A stretch of 64,000 nt of DNA, taken from the NCBI RefSeq assembly GCF_003946265.1, contig NZ_RHNO01000013.1, positions 1-64,000 on the forward strand. Reading direction: 5' to 3'. This document shows positions 18,171 through 26,332 of this stretch, in pieces. Both the position numbers and the translations under genes were made by a program. Each line of letters starts with the position of its first letter. Position 1 is the stretch's first letter. Origin of the DNA: Levilactobacillus yonginensis (GTDB taxonomy: Bacteria > Bacillota > Bacilli > Lactobacillales > Lactobacillaceae). The notes under the pieces are model-generated. The model made no database searches, was not told where the DNA came from, and was given only the letters and a program-made list of their open reading frames with translations.

Positions 18171-18343
18171 TTGGCTAAGATGTGATTTGTTTATAATATA
18201 GTCGGTTATCTATGGTAGGATATTTAAGAGAGGCAGCTTGGGGGTCAACCTTTTTGGCCTCTAACTAATTTTCACGCGATGACTATGTTTAGACAAACCG
18301 GTGGGGGTGGCAGCCTGCCGGTGGTCACGAGGAGGAGAGAGTC
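18171..18343 (+). promoter_or_regulatory. Promoter and leader of the MarR gene
   Basis: TTGGCT (18171-18176) and TATAAT (18192-18197), spacing 15, precede a leader of about 140 nt. The leader has a hairpin AGAGGC...GCCTCT (about 18229-18262) and a CCGGTGGGGGTGGCAGCCTGCCGG element. Autoregulation is usual for MarR proteins, but I see no clear operator dyad. Confidence 0.45.
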
Positions 18344-18724
18344 ATGATGGAAGCGAACAAACTAGCCGTAGATGTCGAGCGGATTCACCAACTGAATTCA
18401 CTTCTACGGCCCTTCATCAAACGGCCAAGCACCGGGGATGCGATTACCTTTGAGCAATACCGGATCTTACACGAACTGGCGGGAGAAAAGATCAGTACTA
18501 GCGAACTGTCCCGTCGGTTGAATGTCGGTCAATCAATGGTCTCCATTCAGATTAGCCGACTGTTGAACGGTGGCTTTATCCAGGATGAAACGTTACCGAC
18601 CGATCGGCGGTACCACGTTTTCCAGATCACCCCGCGGGGACGCCGGGTCGAGGAGCACGTCAGTGAAGTTTTATCCGGTGCGCTGCCAGACTTGATGTCC
18701 CAACTTGGGGAGATTCTAAAATAG
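18344..18724 (+). CDS. MarR-family transcriptional regulator
   Basis: 126-residue winged-helix regulator. It has the family pattern TFEQYRILHELAGEKISTSELSRRLNVGQSMVSIQISRLLNGGFIQDE followed by the wing DRRYHVFQITPRGRR. It is slightly short (typical MarR is 140-150), missing part of the C-terminal dimerisation helix. Two adjacent ATG codons follow GGAGGAGAGAG. There is no obvious co-transcribed target, so it may regulate in trans. Confidence 0.85.
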   Translation: MMEANKLAVDVERIHQLNSLLRPFIKRPSTGDAITFEQYRILHELAGEKISTSELSRRLNVGQSMVSIQISRLLNGGFIQDETLPTDRRYHVFQITPRGRRVEEHVSEVLSGALPDLMSQLGEILK

Positions 18725-18732
18725 TTTGGCAT

Positions 18733-18777
18733 AACAAAAACGGGTCCGAGACAATCACGTCTCAGGCCCGTTTCGTT
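18733..18777. terminator. Bidirectional terminator
   Basis: AAACGGGTCCGAGAC-AATCAC-GTCTCAGGCCCGTTT between the convergent marR and DUF2187-like genes. Confidence 0.85.
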
Positions 18778-18778
18778 A

Positions 18779-19036
18779 TTATTCGGCTGCTTCTAATTCT
18801 TCAGCGGGTTCTTCCATTGGTTTGCCAGCGGCGTCGACCAATTGAAGTTCACTGTAGCGAATCACGACCAAGTCACCGAAGGAATCAATCTTATCGGTTT
18901 CCTTCTTGGATAATTGATCTGGTTCGACTTTCACCAGCGCAGAATGTTCGTAAGTCTTAGTAATGGTTCCGTAGAAAGCATCTGAGAATAATTCAGTCTT
19001 TTCGCAGAACACACGATTATCTTCATGTAATGCCAT
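18779..19036 (-). CDS. DUF2187-like small protein
   Basis: 85-residue acidic soluble protein. The start at 19036 follows GGGGGACG. The middle segment, GTITKTYEHSALVKV followed by VVIRYSELQLVD, matches the KOW-like short beta-barrel of DUF2187 proteins of Firmicutes, whose role is unknown. The tail is Glu-rich (EEPAEELEAAE). Confidence 0.65.
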   Translation of the reverse strand: MALHEDNRVFCEKTELFSDAFYGTITKTYEHSALVKVEPDQLSKKETDKIDSFGDLVVIRYSELQLVDAAGKPMEEPAEELEAAE

Positions 19037-19170
19037 GGCAATCGTCCCCCATAAAAGTAATTTATAACAGAGTAATGGTCTCATGGAAAAATGTCAAGGA
19101 CTTTTTGGCCAAAACATAAATATAGCGAAAATATTCAGGGGATTTCCTAGTAAGTGATTAGTTCAACAAA

Positions 19171-19773
19171 CTAACCGCGCCGTAACGCCTCAATACGTGA
19201 CTGGGTAGCGAACGTTTGAAGTAACTCACTTTGTTGGGTAACCTGGGCGGCGAAATCAGACAGGAACTTCAGATCAATATCGCTTAATCCTCGTTGACGT
19301 TGCGCAGCCGTGAGCAGGTCATCGACCTGTTGGCGGAGCTGTTGGTTGGTGGCCAACACCTCACTAAATGCCGTTGTAGCGGGAAGGCCACTGGCAGCCG
19401 TTGTGTGAACGACTGGTGCTGAAGCTGCCTTGGCGGATACTTGAGACGTTGACGCTGCCACAGCGGCTGAGGTGGCCGCCTGAACGCGTTTAGGTGCTGG
19501 GGTGCTGGCGTCAAAGTAATAATAGACCTCACGTGGCTTGAGTGCCGCCTTTTTAATCCGTTGGTCGATCGAAGGGGCCGCTGAGACTGCGCCCATCACG
19601 ACGGAGGAGACGTAGCCCTGTTCGCCTAACATCTGACGCAGGGTGACGGCTCGGATGCCCCGGATACCCGGGAACTTTTCCTCGGACACCACTTCCGTTT
19701 GGGTGTCGTCTTGAAGCCATGCGATAATTTGCTGCCGAATCTTGGCAGCCTGACTGTTCTTCGTATTTGCCAT
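19171..19773 (-). CDS. Hypothetical Lactobacillaceae protein
   Basis: 200-residue soluble protein. The N-terminal ~90 residues (IRQQIIAWLQDDTQTEV, GIRAVTLRQMLGEQGY) could be helix-turn-helix-like. An Ala/Ser-rich linker at about 95-130 and a C-terminal coiled-coil-like helix (NQQLRQQVDDLLTAAQRQRG) follow. The GGAGG ribosome site supports the start. I do not recognise a family. Its promoter side faces structured repeat copy 2. Confidence 0.55.
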   Translation of the reverse strand: MANTKNSQAAKIRQQIIAWLQDDTQTEVVSEEKFPGIRGIRAVTLRQMLGEQGYVSSVVMGAVSAAPSIDQRIKKAALKPREVYYYFDASTPAPKRVQAATSAAVAASTSQVSAKAASAPVVHTTAASGLPATTAFSEVLATNQQLRQQVDDLLTAAQRQRGLSDIDLKFLSDFAAQVTQQSELLQTFATQSRIEALRRG

Positions 19774-19837
19774 TCTTTTTTTGCCTCCGTGTGGGTTGAT
19801 GGATACTGGTTGATTTGGTTAGTACTGTGCTTTTTTG

Positions 19838-20024
19838 CCGCGATTGGCTGGGTAGGGCGCCGCCCCGTGGGGCAGACCTGGGAGCCTGAGAAGCGGTCTC
19901 CCAGGCGCCTTGGAACCTCGCTCAAACCCGCGAGTTTCCAAGGTCGGCCCGTGCTCTAAGACCGGGGAAACCGCCCGCCCTAAGACCACCTTCACTGGCC
20001 TCTGCCCTGCCCAGCCAATCGCTA
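19838..20024 (+). repeat. Structured intergenic repeat, copy 2 (type I)
   Basis: Outer stem of 18 bp: CGATTGGCTGGGTAGGGC (19841-19858) with GCCCTGCCCAGCCAATCG (20004-20021), one G-T pair. Inside are the conserved-loop hairpin (CCTGGGAG, loop CCTGAGAAGCGGT, CTCCCAGG), the TTGGAACCTCG/CGAGTTTCCAA hairpin and a third arm near 19952-19986. Confidence 0.85.
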
Positions 20025-20380
20025 CCGTAGATGTATGATGCAATTAGGTACGTGTCGTCACAGTGGCAGTTTACTCGGGTTGGACTGTTGGTGATCGGGG
20101 TGGTATGGATTCACCCGTTTAATTCTTAGTATCGATAACGGTGTTAGTTTTCCTAATGATGCGGGTGATTATTCTCTGCTAACTGTGCGTGGCGCTCGTT
20201 GCTCCTTTGGTGTTATGACCTGGATAGATGGATTTACCACGCTTGCGTCTTCGCTAATTAATAATTAAATGACGTTGTTATTAATATTGAAGCATTATTT
20301 ATGGGGTGCTGACAAGCGTTTGATGTCAAAAAGCGTGAAATACTTGGGAGTTTTTGCGGTTACTAATCATTTTACAGTAA
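20025..20380. other. Intergenic region, no gene seen
   Basis: Between repeat copy 2 and the promoter of the next gene. Open frames here lack ribosome sites and are not accepted. Confidence 0.4.
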
Positions 20381-20386
20381 GTATGG

Positions 20387-20636
20387 TACAATCAGAGTAC
20401 ATAGAGAACTTTCTGGTGAAACCAAACTGGACGTGGTTTGGCAGGCTGACATCACTGTGCGCGGGTAGGTCGATCGAGACAATGCTGGCCATGATGGTCA
20501 CCTTCATGGTGTGTTTCCATGAATCTTTGATTGAGCGAACGCCGATATCAAGGAGGGGGCGCCTAGCGACTCTTCCTTTTTGTTACTCACGCCGTGCACC
20601 ACCGAAATGTCGAATGAATATAGGAGTGAACAAATT
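20387..20636 (+). promoter_or_regulatory. Promoter and long structured leader of the 20637 gene
   Basis: An extended -10 (TGGTACAAT, hexamer 20387-20392) is followed by a leader of about 235 nt. The leader has a CCAAAC/GTTTGG hairpin (20422-20441), paired CATG-rich segments near 20490-20525 and a weak AAGGA...TTCCTTTTT terminator-like hairpin (20551-20579). The AGGAG at 20622-20626 belongs to the gene. A regulated leader is plausible. I recognise no known riboswitch. Confidence 0.4.
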
Positions 20637-20903
20637 TTGCATATCTTTAGAGATGAAAACGGGATTCGTCTGGTCGTTTCCCACCAGCTCGGACATTACG
20701 CCGTCCATTTCGCGAACTACGCCCCAGAACAAGAATTCGTGAACTACGAGTTAAGTCGCGATAAGCATGGCCGTTATCATCTGACCATTGAGAAATCGAA
20801 CTTACGTGAATTAGCCCAACCAGTTTTCCAAAAGGAACTGGTCTTCGGTGACTTAGGCGATAGCCTGAACCCCGTTGAAGGCGTAACCTTAATGTTGATT
20901 TAG
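20637..20903 (+). CDS. Small conserved-looking hypothetical protein
   Basis: 88-residue soluble protein. The TTG start at 20637 is chosen because AGGAG lies 10 nt upstream, and upstream ATG codons in the same frame have no ribosome site. Sequence features: HIFRDENGIRLVVSHQLGHYAVHF, YELSRDKHGRYHLTIEKSNLREL. No family is recognised. It has its own terminator and a long leader, so it is probably regulated post-transcriptionally. Confidence 0.55.
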   Translation: MHIFRDENGIRLVVSHQLGHYAVHFANYAPEQEFVNYELSRDKHGRYHLTIEKSNLRELAQPVFQKELVFGDLGDSLNPVEGVTLMLI

Positions 20904-20907
20904 GGTG

Positions 20908-20941
20908 AGGCACTGTGATCTGAGATCACGGTGCTTTTTAA
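20908..20941 (+). terminator. Terminator after the 20637 gene
   Basis: AGGCACTGTGATCT-GAG-ATCACGGTGCTTTTTAA. Confidence 0.85.
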
Positions 20942-21052
20942 TTTGGCTTTGCGCGGTGAGTCGGCCGAGGTGGGGAAGGCGGTCTTGTACCTCCACTAGG
21001 AATACCTCAACAAACCTGGACTTGATATCATGGGAATGTGATTGACACGTTA

Positions 21053-21094
21053 AAAAGGATTCAGACGAATTCAATTCGTTTGAATCCCTTTACT
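21053..21094. terminator. Terminator of the toxin-antitoxin operon
   Basis: AAAGGATTCAGACGAAT-TCAA-TTCGTTTGAATCCCTTT, with the T-run on the minus strand, downstream of the yafQ-like gene. Confidence 0.75.
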
Positions 21095-21172
21095 GATTAG
21101 TTGACTGTGATAGCCATCTAATTAAAGTTTTAAACCAATTTAGTGTTAACTCAAAATGGTTTATTTTCGTGT

Positions 21173-21454
21173 TCAGAGCATATCGTGCGAGCCGGTATTT
21201 AAAATCAGTAATGTAATCTCATCTTCACTGGTGACTTCGTATAGTAATAGCCAATTGGCGTCTAGGTGGATCTCGTTGATGCCTGTTTTATCGCCTTTGA
21301 GCATGTGCCACTTGAATTGTCGAACCAGAGCATCGTGGTCTTCAGCCGCAATCAGAGCGATTGCTTGTTTCATTCTCGAAGAGTCGTAATGCTTCTTTTT
21401 GAGCCGCTTCCAATTTCGCAAGAATATCTTAGTATATTCGATGCGCTTAATCAT
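21173..21454 (-). CDS. yafQ: YafQ-family mRNA interferase toxin
   Basis: 93-residue RelE/YafQ-type endoribonuclease toxin that cleaves ribosome-bound mRNA in the known family. Matching features: RIEYTKIFLRNWKRLKKKHYD at the start, then LVRQFKWHMLKGDKTGINEIHLDANWLLLYEV, with the family H and D/W region and LLILNTGSHDML at the end, including the terminal GSHxxL motif. The start at 21454 overlaps the antitoxin stop by eight bases (ATGATTAA), the usual translational coupling. Neutralised by the upstream antitoxin. Confidence 0.88.
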   Translation of the reverse strand: MIKRIEYTKIFLRNWKRLKKKHYDSSRMKQAIALIAAEDHDALVRQFKWHMLKGDKTGINEIHLDANWLLLYEVTSEDEITLLILNTGSHDML

Positions 21455-21743
21455 TAGTATAGCCGTCGGGGTCATCGAGAATCTTCATGAATTCATCGAC
21501 TGAGACCGTGGTGGTTTCGCCGTTTTTGACTTCCTTTAAGGCTTGCTTGAGATCTGAAGCTAGCGTGTCATTGGTTGGTTTGAAAGGCAGTCCGTTTTCT
21601 TTGATCATTTGTGAAATGAACAGGTTAACAGCTCCTGTGAGGTCGATACCTAAGCTGCTAGCTACTTGTTCGGCCTTCTGCTTACGGTCGAGGTCCATGC
21701 GGATCGTTAGACGCGTCTTTTCTGATTTACTGGTATTGATCAT
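21447..21743 (-). CDS. dinJ: RelB/DinJ-family antitoxin
   Basis: 98-residue antitoxin. The N-terminal ribbon-helix-helix region is TRLTIRMDLDRKQKAEQVASSLGIDLTGAVNLFISQMIKENGLPF, the classic RelB/DinJ signature. The C-terminal tail (SVDEFMKILDDPDGYTND) would wrap the toxin. Start at 21743 after GGAGG. It should bind the operator at 21768-21793 and repress the pair. Confidence 0.9.
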   Translation of the reverse strand: MINTSKSEKTRLTIRMDLDRKQKAEQVASSLGIDLTGAVNLFISQMIKENGLPFKPTNDTLASDLKQALKEVKNGETTTVSVDEFMKILDDPDGYTND

Positions 21744-21767
21744 GATTTTTAGCCTCCTGCTGGTGCT

Positions 21768-21793
21768 ATTTGGTGAATATTTTATCACCAAAT
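21768..21793. promoter_or_regulatory. Operator dyad of the dinJ-yafQ operon
   Basis: Perfect 9-bp inverted repeat ATTTGGTGA - 8 nt - TCACCAAAT. It covers a minus-strand TAAAAT -10, 25-50 nt upstream of the antitoxin start. This is the expected site of RelB/DinJ autorepression. Confidence 0.75.
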
Positions 21794-22062
21794 GACACAA
21801 AGCCATAGTGAATCGACTTTTTTTCGCCAAATTCACGCCTAAGTTAATAATTTGTAATGGTGTTGGCAGCCGTGCTTCTAGTGACTGAGTTTTAAGGAGT
21901 GTTGATCGTTGTTGGTGGTGGGCTTAGTTCAAGTACGCAGTGGTTTCTTGAAGTAACTGTTAGTGGCAAATTCAATTGTGGCTAATCAGCCACTACATTG
22001 TGGTTAACAGTTTAATAGTTTATTCTTAAAGTGAATAAGTGTGATTATTGGAGGAGATTGCG

Positions 22063-22446
22063 ATGCGGCGCTATCTACGAGGGCTCATGCCTTTAGTAAT
22101 TAGTCTGATAGTGATTAATTTTAAACTCGACGCTTCGGGAGTTGTGCCAGTTTGGACCTGGTGGAGTCTTTATTTATTGCTGAATTATGGCCTATTTTTC
22201 CCAACGGTGGACGGTTGGTTACGGACCGGGAGTGTGAAACAGATCAAGCAGATTCACCCTAAGTCAGATCAAGAAGCCATGCGGTTGGGAGCCAATTACG
22301 CCAATACTGGACACACGGGTGTCGGGCGGATTGGCGATGCCGGCGGTGATAGTTGGTTAAGTAACTGGGGGACTGATTTTATTCTGCGCCTGTTGATTAT
22401 CTGGCTTGGTGTGTTCTGGTATCTGTGGCTGAAGTTGAAGAAATAA
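22063..22446 (+). CDS. Small membrane protein
   Basis: 127-residue protein with three predicted membrane segments: about 7-25 (LMPLVISLIVINF), 33-50 (WTWWSLYLLLNYGLFF) and 103-122 (FILRLLIIWLGVFWYLWL). A hydrophilic middle has HPKSDQEAMRLGANYANTGHTG. Start at 22063 after TTGGAGGAG. No family recognised. Separate transcription unit with its own terminator. Confidence 0.65.
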   Translation: MRRYLRGLMPLVISLIVINFKLDASGVVPVWTWWSLYLLLNYGLFFPTVDGWLRTGSVKQIKQIHPKSDQEAMRLGANYANTGHTGVGRIGDAGGDSWLSNWGTDFILRLLIIWLGVFWYLWLKLKK

Positions 22447-22478
22447 TGGTGACATTATCTGATAATGATTAGGAAGTT

Positions 22479-22532
22479 AGCTTAAAAAGGTGGTACTAGA
22501 GATCAAACAGATTTCTAATACCACCTTTTTAA
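22479..22532. terminator. Bidirectional terminator
   Basis: AAAAAGGTGGTACTAGA...TCTAATACCACCTTTTT between the convergent membrane-protein and Fic-like genes. Confidence 0.85.
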
Positions 22533-22563
22533 CGACTGTGTATGATAATCTCAATTGAACTTT

Positions 22564-23226
22564 TTAATCAAAGACACAGTTTTCATATAGCCATTGTAAG
22601 AGTGATTCTGTTTTACCGGAACGGTAATATTTTTGAAGTTGTGAACGATACCCATGCATTTTATTTTCTGGAATGGCGAAAAGTCCTGCTCCAGCCGCAA
22701 TTAAGATTGCATTAGCGGCAACGAGGGCTGTTCGCATATTACCGTCAATAAACAACTGGCAACGTGATAAGTAGAGATTCAGCTGCAAAGCGTATTCGGT
22801 TGCCGTTTGGTCTGGTGTTAAGAGGTATTTTAATTGTTTTTCAACGTCAGCTTTGACTGGTAGCGGCGGTAGCCAAACGTCGTTAGTCAGTGCGACTTTA
22901 ACGTCAGTCGTTCGCAATTTTCCAGCTGCTGGGTCACCGCCTTTAATAATTTGATTAATGGTCAATAGGTCAGTGAGTTGCGGGTAGGCGTTTAGGTCTA
23001 ACACGTATTTAAATGCACGCTGTAAGTTGATGATGGTGACGACATCTTCGGGCTTAGCGTCAGGGACCGGCTCATTGTTGATAATACTCTGCGTATCGAG
23101 TAGTGAGGTTTGAAGATTTTCGAACTTACCAGCTGTGTAGATCAGCTGGTCCAGGTTGCCGGTAATCAAGTTACGTTCGGCTGCTTGGTCTAAGTGAGCT
23201 TTATTGGCCAGCGTCATCAAAATCAT
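22564..23226 (-). CDS. Fic-like protein with a degenerate active-site motif
   Basis: 220-residue protein of the Fic/Doc fold. The C-terminal half has LYLSRCQLFIDGNMRTALVAAN at residues 151-172, which aligns with the Fic motif H-x-F-x-D-G-N-x-R. The catalytic His is Gln (Q157) and the usual Gly/Lys before Arg is Met, while Asp, Gly, Asn and Arg are kept. Active Fic proteins use that His to transfer AMP or phosphate, so this one is probably catalytically impaired or has another role. The N-terminus (SIINNEPVPDAKPEDVVTIINL) resembles Fic N-terminal helices. There is no partner antitoxin. Confidence 0.7.
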   Translation of the reverse strand: MILMTLANKAHLDQAAERNLITGNLDQLIYTAGKFENLQTSLLDTQSIINNEPVPDAKPEDVVTIINLQRAFKYVLDLNAYPQLTDLLTINQIIKGGDPAAGKLRTTDVKVALTNDVWLPPLPVKADVEKQLKYLLTPDQTATEYALQLNLYLSRCQLFIDGNMRTALVAANAILIAAGAGLFAIPENKMHGYRSQLQKYYRSGKTESLLQWLYENCVFD

Positions 23227-23413
23227 CTCTTTCCTTGTTTAGTCTGATTTTAGCATAGGGTTGGGAAGCGTGCGGTTGGAGATTACTATTTTCTTTACCG
23301 TTGACGGGATGAATTTTTGAGAAGTTACACTTTTCTTATCAATGCAAAATATTAAAACTGCCTTATGCGTTTAATTGTTAAGACACTTGGCTTGCTAAAT
23401 GTAACTGTGAGTA

Positions 23414-23430
23414 TTACAGTATAACTGTAA
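23414..23430 (+). promoter_or_regulatory. Operator/promoter of the reductase gene
   Basis: Inverted repeat TTACAG-TATAA-CTGTAA overlapping a TATAAC -10, with a related TAACTGT half-site just upstream (23402-23408). It resembles binding sites of small winged-helix regulators and suggests repression. Confidence 0.55.
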
Positions 23431-23456
23431 ACAAAAACGAAAAGGGGTTCTTCAAT

Positions 23457-24098
23457 ATGACAAACGTATTAGTTCTCGGTGCCAATGGTAAGATTGCCAA
23501 GCTGGCTACGGCTCAGTTGTTGGCAGAATCCGACGCTCATTTAACGTTATTTCTTCGAAACGCCAAGCGCTTAGCAAGTGCGGCCAGCGACCGTGTCAAG
23601 GTGGTTGACGGTGACGCCAGCAAGCCAACTGATCTGCAGGCAGCCATGGCCGGTATTGACGTGGTATACGCCAACTTGGCTGGCCACAACATTGAGGCCG
23701 AAGCCCAGGCGGTGGTAAGTGCTATGGACGCTGCTGGTGTGAAGCGCTTAGTTTGGATTTCAACGTTGGGCATTTACGATGAAGTTCCTGGCGCTTATGG
23801 CAAATGGAACCATCAGATGTTGGACGGTGGCTACCTGGAGACTTACAGTGCCGCAGCTAAGGTCATTGAGGGCTCCGACCTGGATTACACGTTGATTCGG
23901 CCAGCCTGGTTGTCTAACAAGGACGAAGTCGATTACGAGACGACCCAAAAGGGTGAAGCTTTCAAGGGAACTGAAGTTTCTCGGAAGAGTATCGCCGACT
24001 TGGTCAACAAGCTAGTGGCTGATCCTAGCCAAGCAATTCGTGCTTCACTAGGGGTCAACAAGCCTAATACGGATGGGGATAAGCCTTCCTGGTACTAA
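23457..24098 (+). CDS. NAD(P)-binding SDR-like reductase (NmrA/atypical SDR)
   Basis: 213-residue Rossmann protein. The N-terminal dinucleotide motif is VLVLGANGKIAKLATAQLL. VVDGDASKP follows in the position of the adenine-binding Asp. VYANLAGHN, RLVWISTLGIYDEVPG and YTLIRPAWLSN are typical of NmrA-like/atypical short-chain dehydrogenases that act as redox sensors or quinone/flavin reductases. The ribosome site AAAAGGGG supports the start. It stands alone behind an operator-like dyad, so induction by a small molecule or stress is plausible. Confidence 0.8.
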   Translation: MTNVLVLGANGKIAKLATAQLLAESDAHLTLFLRNAKRLASAASDRVKVVDGDASKPTDLQAAMAGIDVVYANLAGHNIEAEAQAVVSAMDAAGVKRLVWISTLGIYDEVPGAYGKWNHQMLDGGYLETYSAAAKVIEGSDLDYTLIRPAWLSNKDEVDYETTQKGEAFKGTEVSRKSIADLVNKLVADPSQAIRASLGVNKPNTDGDKPSWY

Positions 24099-24201
24099 TC
24101 GAAAACTTATTTTTATCTGTAAACGCCCACCGGTGGGCATTGTCCAAGGGTGGGGGTAAATCAGGCGATTCAAAAAGAGTGCAATGGTTCCGTTTTCGCG
24201 G

Positions 24202-24395
24202 TATAACTATGGTGTGCGTTGAGAAAGACTCCGTACATAGCCAGAGGATCGGAATCACCTAATTTGGAATCAATTTACTAAAGCTATTCTGTGAAACTTT
24301 TCCTCCAAACAAGAACCCATGGATTTGCCGGAAATTGATTCATACGTTGCGGAAATACCGTTGGTGGCACTGCCACTAGCGGTATTTTTTGTTTG
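24202..24395 (+). ncRNA. Candidate small RNA with CCTCC loop
   Basis: TATAAC (24202-24207) begins a stretch of about 180 nt that ends in a strong terminator (arms about 24354-24370 and 24373-24389, then TTTTTT). Segments GAATCAATTT (about 24271) and AAATTGATTC (about 24331) can pair, exposing TTTTCCTCCAAAC between them, a C-rich sequence able to pair with ribosome sites. The -35 is weak. A 52-codon frame at 24319-24477 runs through the terminator and has no ribosome site, so it was rejected. Confidence 0.4.
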
Positions 24396-24639
24396 GGCCT
24401 GGCGCCGCCGGAAGTTGCGTTACTGGTTAAACGAAGTGGGCTTTACGTGCTTGTTTTACGGTTGTTCTAATAATTAAATTGTCGGTAACTGACGTGTTCA
24501 CAGATAAATTGGGAGTTAAAGAAAAATTGAGTGCTGGTCTGCGTAGTTAAAGAGTGTACCGTCTGCTTGCTTAACCAGAAGGGATGTTGGGAAAGTGTGC
24601 TAGACTTAGTGAAAAGTTTGAGAAGGGGTGAGATAAGCA

Positions 24640-25785
24640 ATGACAGTTTTGAGAGTGCCAGTAGCAAAAGCGGTTATTAGTTGGGCAGTGACTCATGGCG
24701 AGAAGTCTCAGGAAGAATTACGGCAGAAGTATCAGCTACAATCGTGGATTAACCCAGAAACTGATCGTGATTATCCCACGTTTAAGCAATTGCAAAGCTT
24801 TAGCCGCGATACGCGAATTCCATTTAATTATTTTTTTCAGACAGAAATTCCGCACGAAAAGTATGAGTTTGTAAACTTTAGAACGGTTAATAATACGACT
24901 AGCCATCCTAGCCGGCGGTTGATTGAGACAATCCAGACAATGGCGGCTCGGCAGGAGTGGATGAAGGACTATCTGATTGCGCAAGATGAGGGTCACAAAT
25001 TTAAGCTGATTGGCAGCCTTTCACGACAGTTAAGTCCAGAGGTAGCTGCTACAAAAGTCCATAAGCTATTGGAATTAGAGGATAAATTTTCTCAGCCTTC
25101 AACCGATGAGGCGTTCTTTAATCAATTACGGAAAAAAATTAGTTCACTAGGAATTATGGTCATGCAAAATGGGGTGGTTGGCACGAATACGCACCGACCA
25201 CTAGACGTTGCTGAATTCCAGGCATTTATTTTAGCTGATGAGGTAGTTCCATTAATATTTTTGAATAACACTGACAGTAGGAAGGCGAAGATATTCTCTC
25301 TAGTACACGAATTTATTCATGCGCTACTCGGTGATGATGAGATTCTTAACGTTTCCCCCGACATGGATATTAGCCATGAACGTTGGATCAATCAGGTGAC
25401 GAGTAATGTGCTGTTACCCGCCAAACGCGTTACTGCGACGTTATCCAACGATTTGTCGATTGCGGGCAATCTTAAGCAGTTGAGCCGTATTTTTCATACG
25501 AGTCTAGTGACCACGGCAATTCGGTTGAATACATTAGGATTGACAGATAGTCGTGAAATAAATTGGGCTAAGACTATCCAAGGGCAAAGTGTCGAGTCAC
25601 GAACGAAAGAATCTGGTGGTGATTTTTATAATACGGCGGTATCACGGGTTGATTGCCAGTTTGCAGATGCGGTTATTAGTGATGAAGCCTGCGGGCGTTT
25701 ACCTGTGAACCAAGCAGCTGAAATGCTAGGCGTGACCTTAAAAACTTACGCTGCCACAGTTGATAAATTATGCCAGCACGCATAG
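24640..25785 (+). CDS. Xre/ImmA-IrrE metallopeptidase, antitoxin-like
   Basis: 381-residue protein. Residues about 5-80 form an Xre-like N-terminal region (VISWAVTHGEKSQEELRQKYQ, FKQLQSFSRDTRIPFNYFFQTE). Residues 170-290 are an ImmA/IrrE peptidase domain with the zinc motif HEFIHALLGDDE (HExxH). An Arg/Lys-poor C-terminal extension (about 320-381) follows. GGGGTGAG precedes the ATG. Its end overlaps the DUF4411 gene by 16 bases, so the two are translated together. In known pairs of this type the Xre-ImmA protein controls a DUF4411 PIN toxin. Confidence 0.85.
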   Translation: MTVLRVPVAKAVISWAVTHGEKSQEELRQKYQLQSWINPETDRDYPTFKQLQSFSRDTRIPFNYFFQTEIPHEKYEFVNFRTVNNTTSHPSRRLIETIQTMAARQEWMKDYLIAQDEGHKFKLIGSLSRQLSPEVAATKVHKLLELEDKFSQPSTDEAFFNQLRKKISSLGIMVMQNGVVGTNTHRPLDVAEFQAFILADEVVPLIFLNNTDSRKAKIFSLVHEFIHALLGDDEILNVSPDMDISHERWINQVTSNVLLPAKRVTATLSNDLSIAGNLKQLSRIFHTSLVTTAIRLNTLGLTDSREINWAKTIQGQSVESRTKESGGDFYNTAVSRVDCQFADAVISDEACGRLPVNQAAEMLGVTLKTYAATVDKLCQHA

Positions 25786-26285
25786 TGGATTATTTGTTGG
25801 ATACGAATTCGCTGATTGACGCTCATACAAAGTGGTATCGGCCACATGTTTTTCCATCAATCTGGCAGAGACTGACTACTGATGAAACGGTGGGGATGAC
25901 GTCGCTAGTTTGCGCGGAGCTACGGTATCCAGATACACTGGTAAACTGGGCAGGAACGGCATTTAGCGGAGACTTGCTTGAACCAACCTCAGAAATTATT
26001 TTGGCTTATAGCCAAGTAATGAGTTGGGTGACGACGGCGACACGCTGGAATACCGCTGGCATTGCACAATGGCAGAGTCCGGATAAGGCCGATCCGTGGC
26101 TGATTGCGACAGCGATGGTGAATCACCAAGCTATTGTAACGTTAGACGGCAATGGTCATGCGTTCATGCCAGATAAGCAGGCTTTTTCAAAGCAAGAACC
26201 TAAAATCTCCGCGGTGGCAGAGCAATTTGGGGTGCCAACCCTAACACTCTATGAGTTACTTGATAAATTGCATCTTTCGCTATGA
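25770..26285 (+). CDS. DUF4411 PIN-domain ribonuclease, toxin-like
   Basis: 171-residue PIN-fold protein. The DUF4411 signature includes YLLDTNSLIDAHTKWYRPHVFPSIW at residues 8-32 (first metal-binding Asp), a middle AELRYPD segment and the second acidic cluster in PDKADPWLIATAMV (about 105-118). The late IVTLDGNGH segment is also typical. PIN proteins cleave RNA with Mg2+. Coupling to the upstream Xre-ImmA gene supports a toxin role, which is not proven here. Confidence 0.88.
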   Translation: MPARIVDYLLDTNSLIDAHTKWYRPHVFPSIWQRLTTDETVGMTSLVCAELRYPDTLVNWAGTAFSGDLLEPTSEIILAYSQVMSWVTTATRWNTAGIAQWQSPDKADPWLIATAMVNHQAIVTLDGNGHAFMPDKQAFSKQEPKISAVAEQFGVPTLTLYELLDKLHLSL

Positions 26286-26332
26286 CTAATCAAAGCGGCA
26301 CCTCCAAGCTGTAGGTGTCGTTTTGATTAGTT
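26284..26332. terminator. Bidirectional terminator
   Basis: ACTAATCAAAGCGGCACCT...AGGTGTCGTTTTGATTAGT immediately after the DUF4411 stop. Confidence 0.8.

Noticed and set aside
20269-20742. 157-codon plus-strand frame
   Set aside because: Runs through the promoter and leader of the 20637 gene and overlaps its coding region in another frame.
24319-24477. 52-codon frame with a hydrophobic segment
   Set aside because: Spans a strong intrinsic terminator and has no ribosome site.
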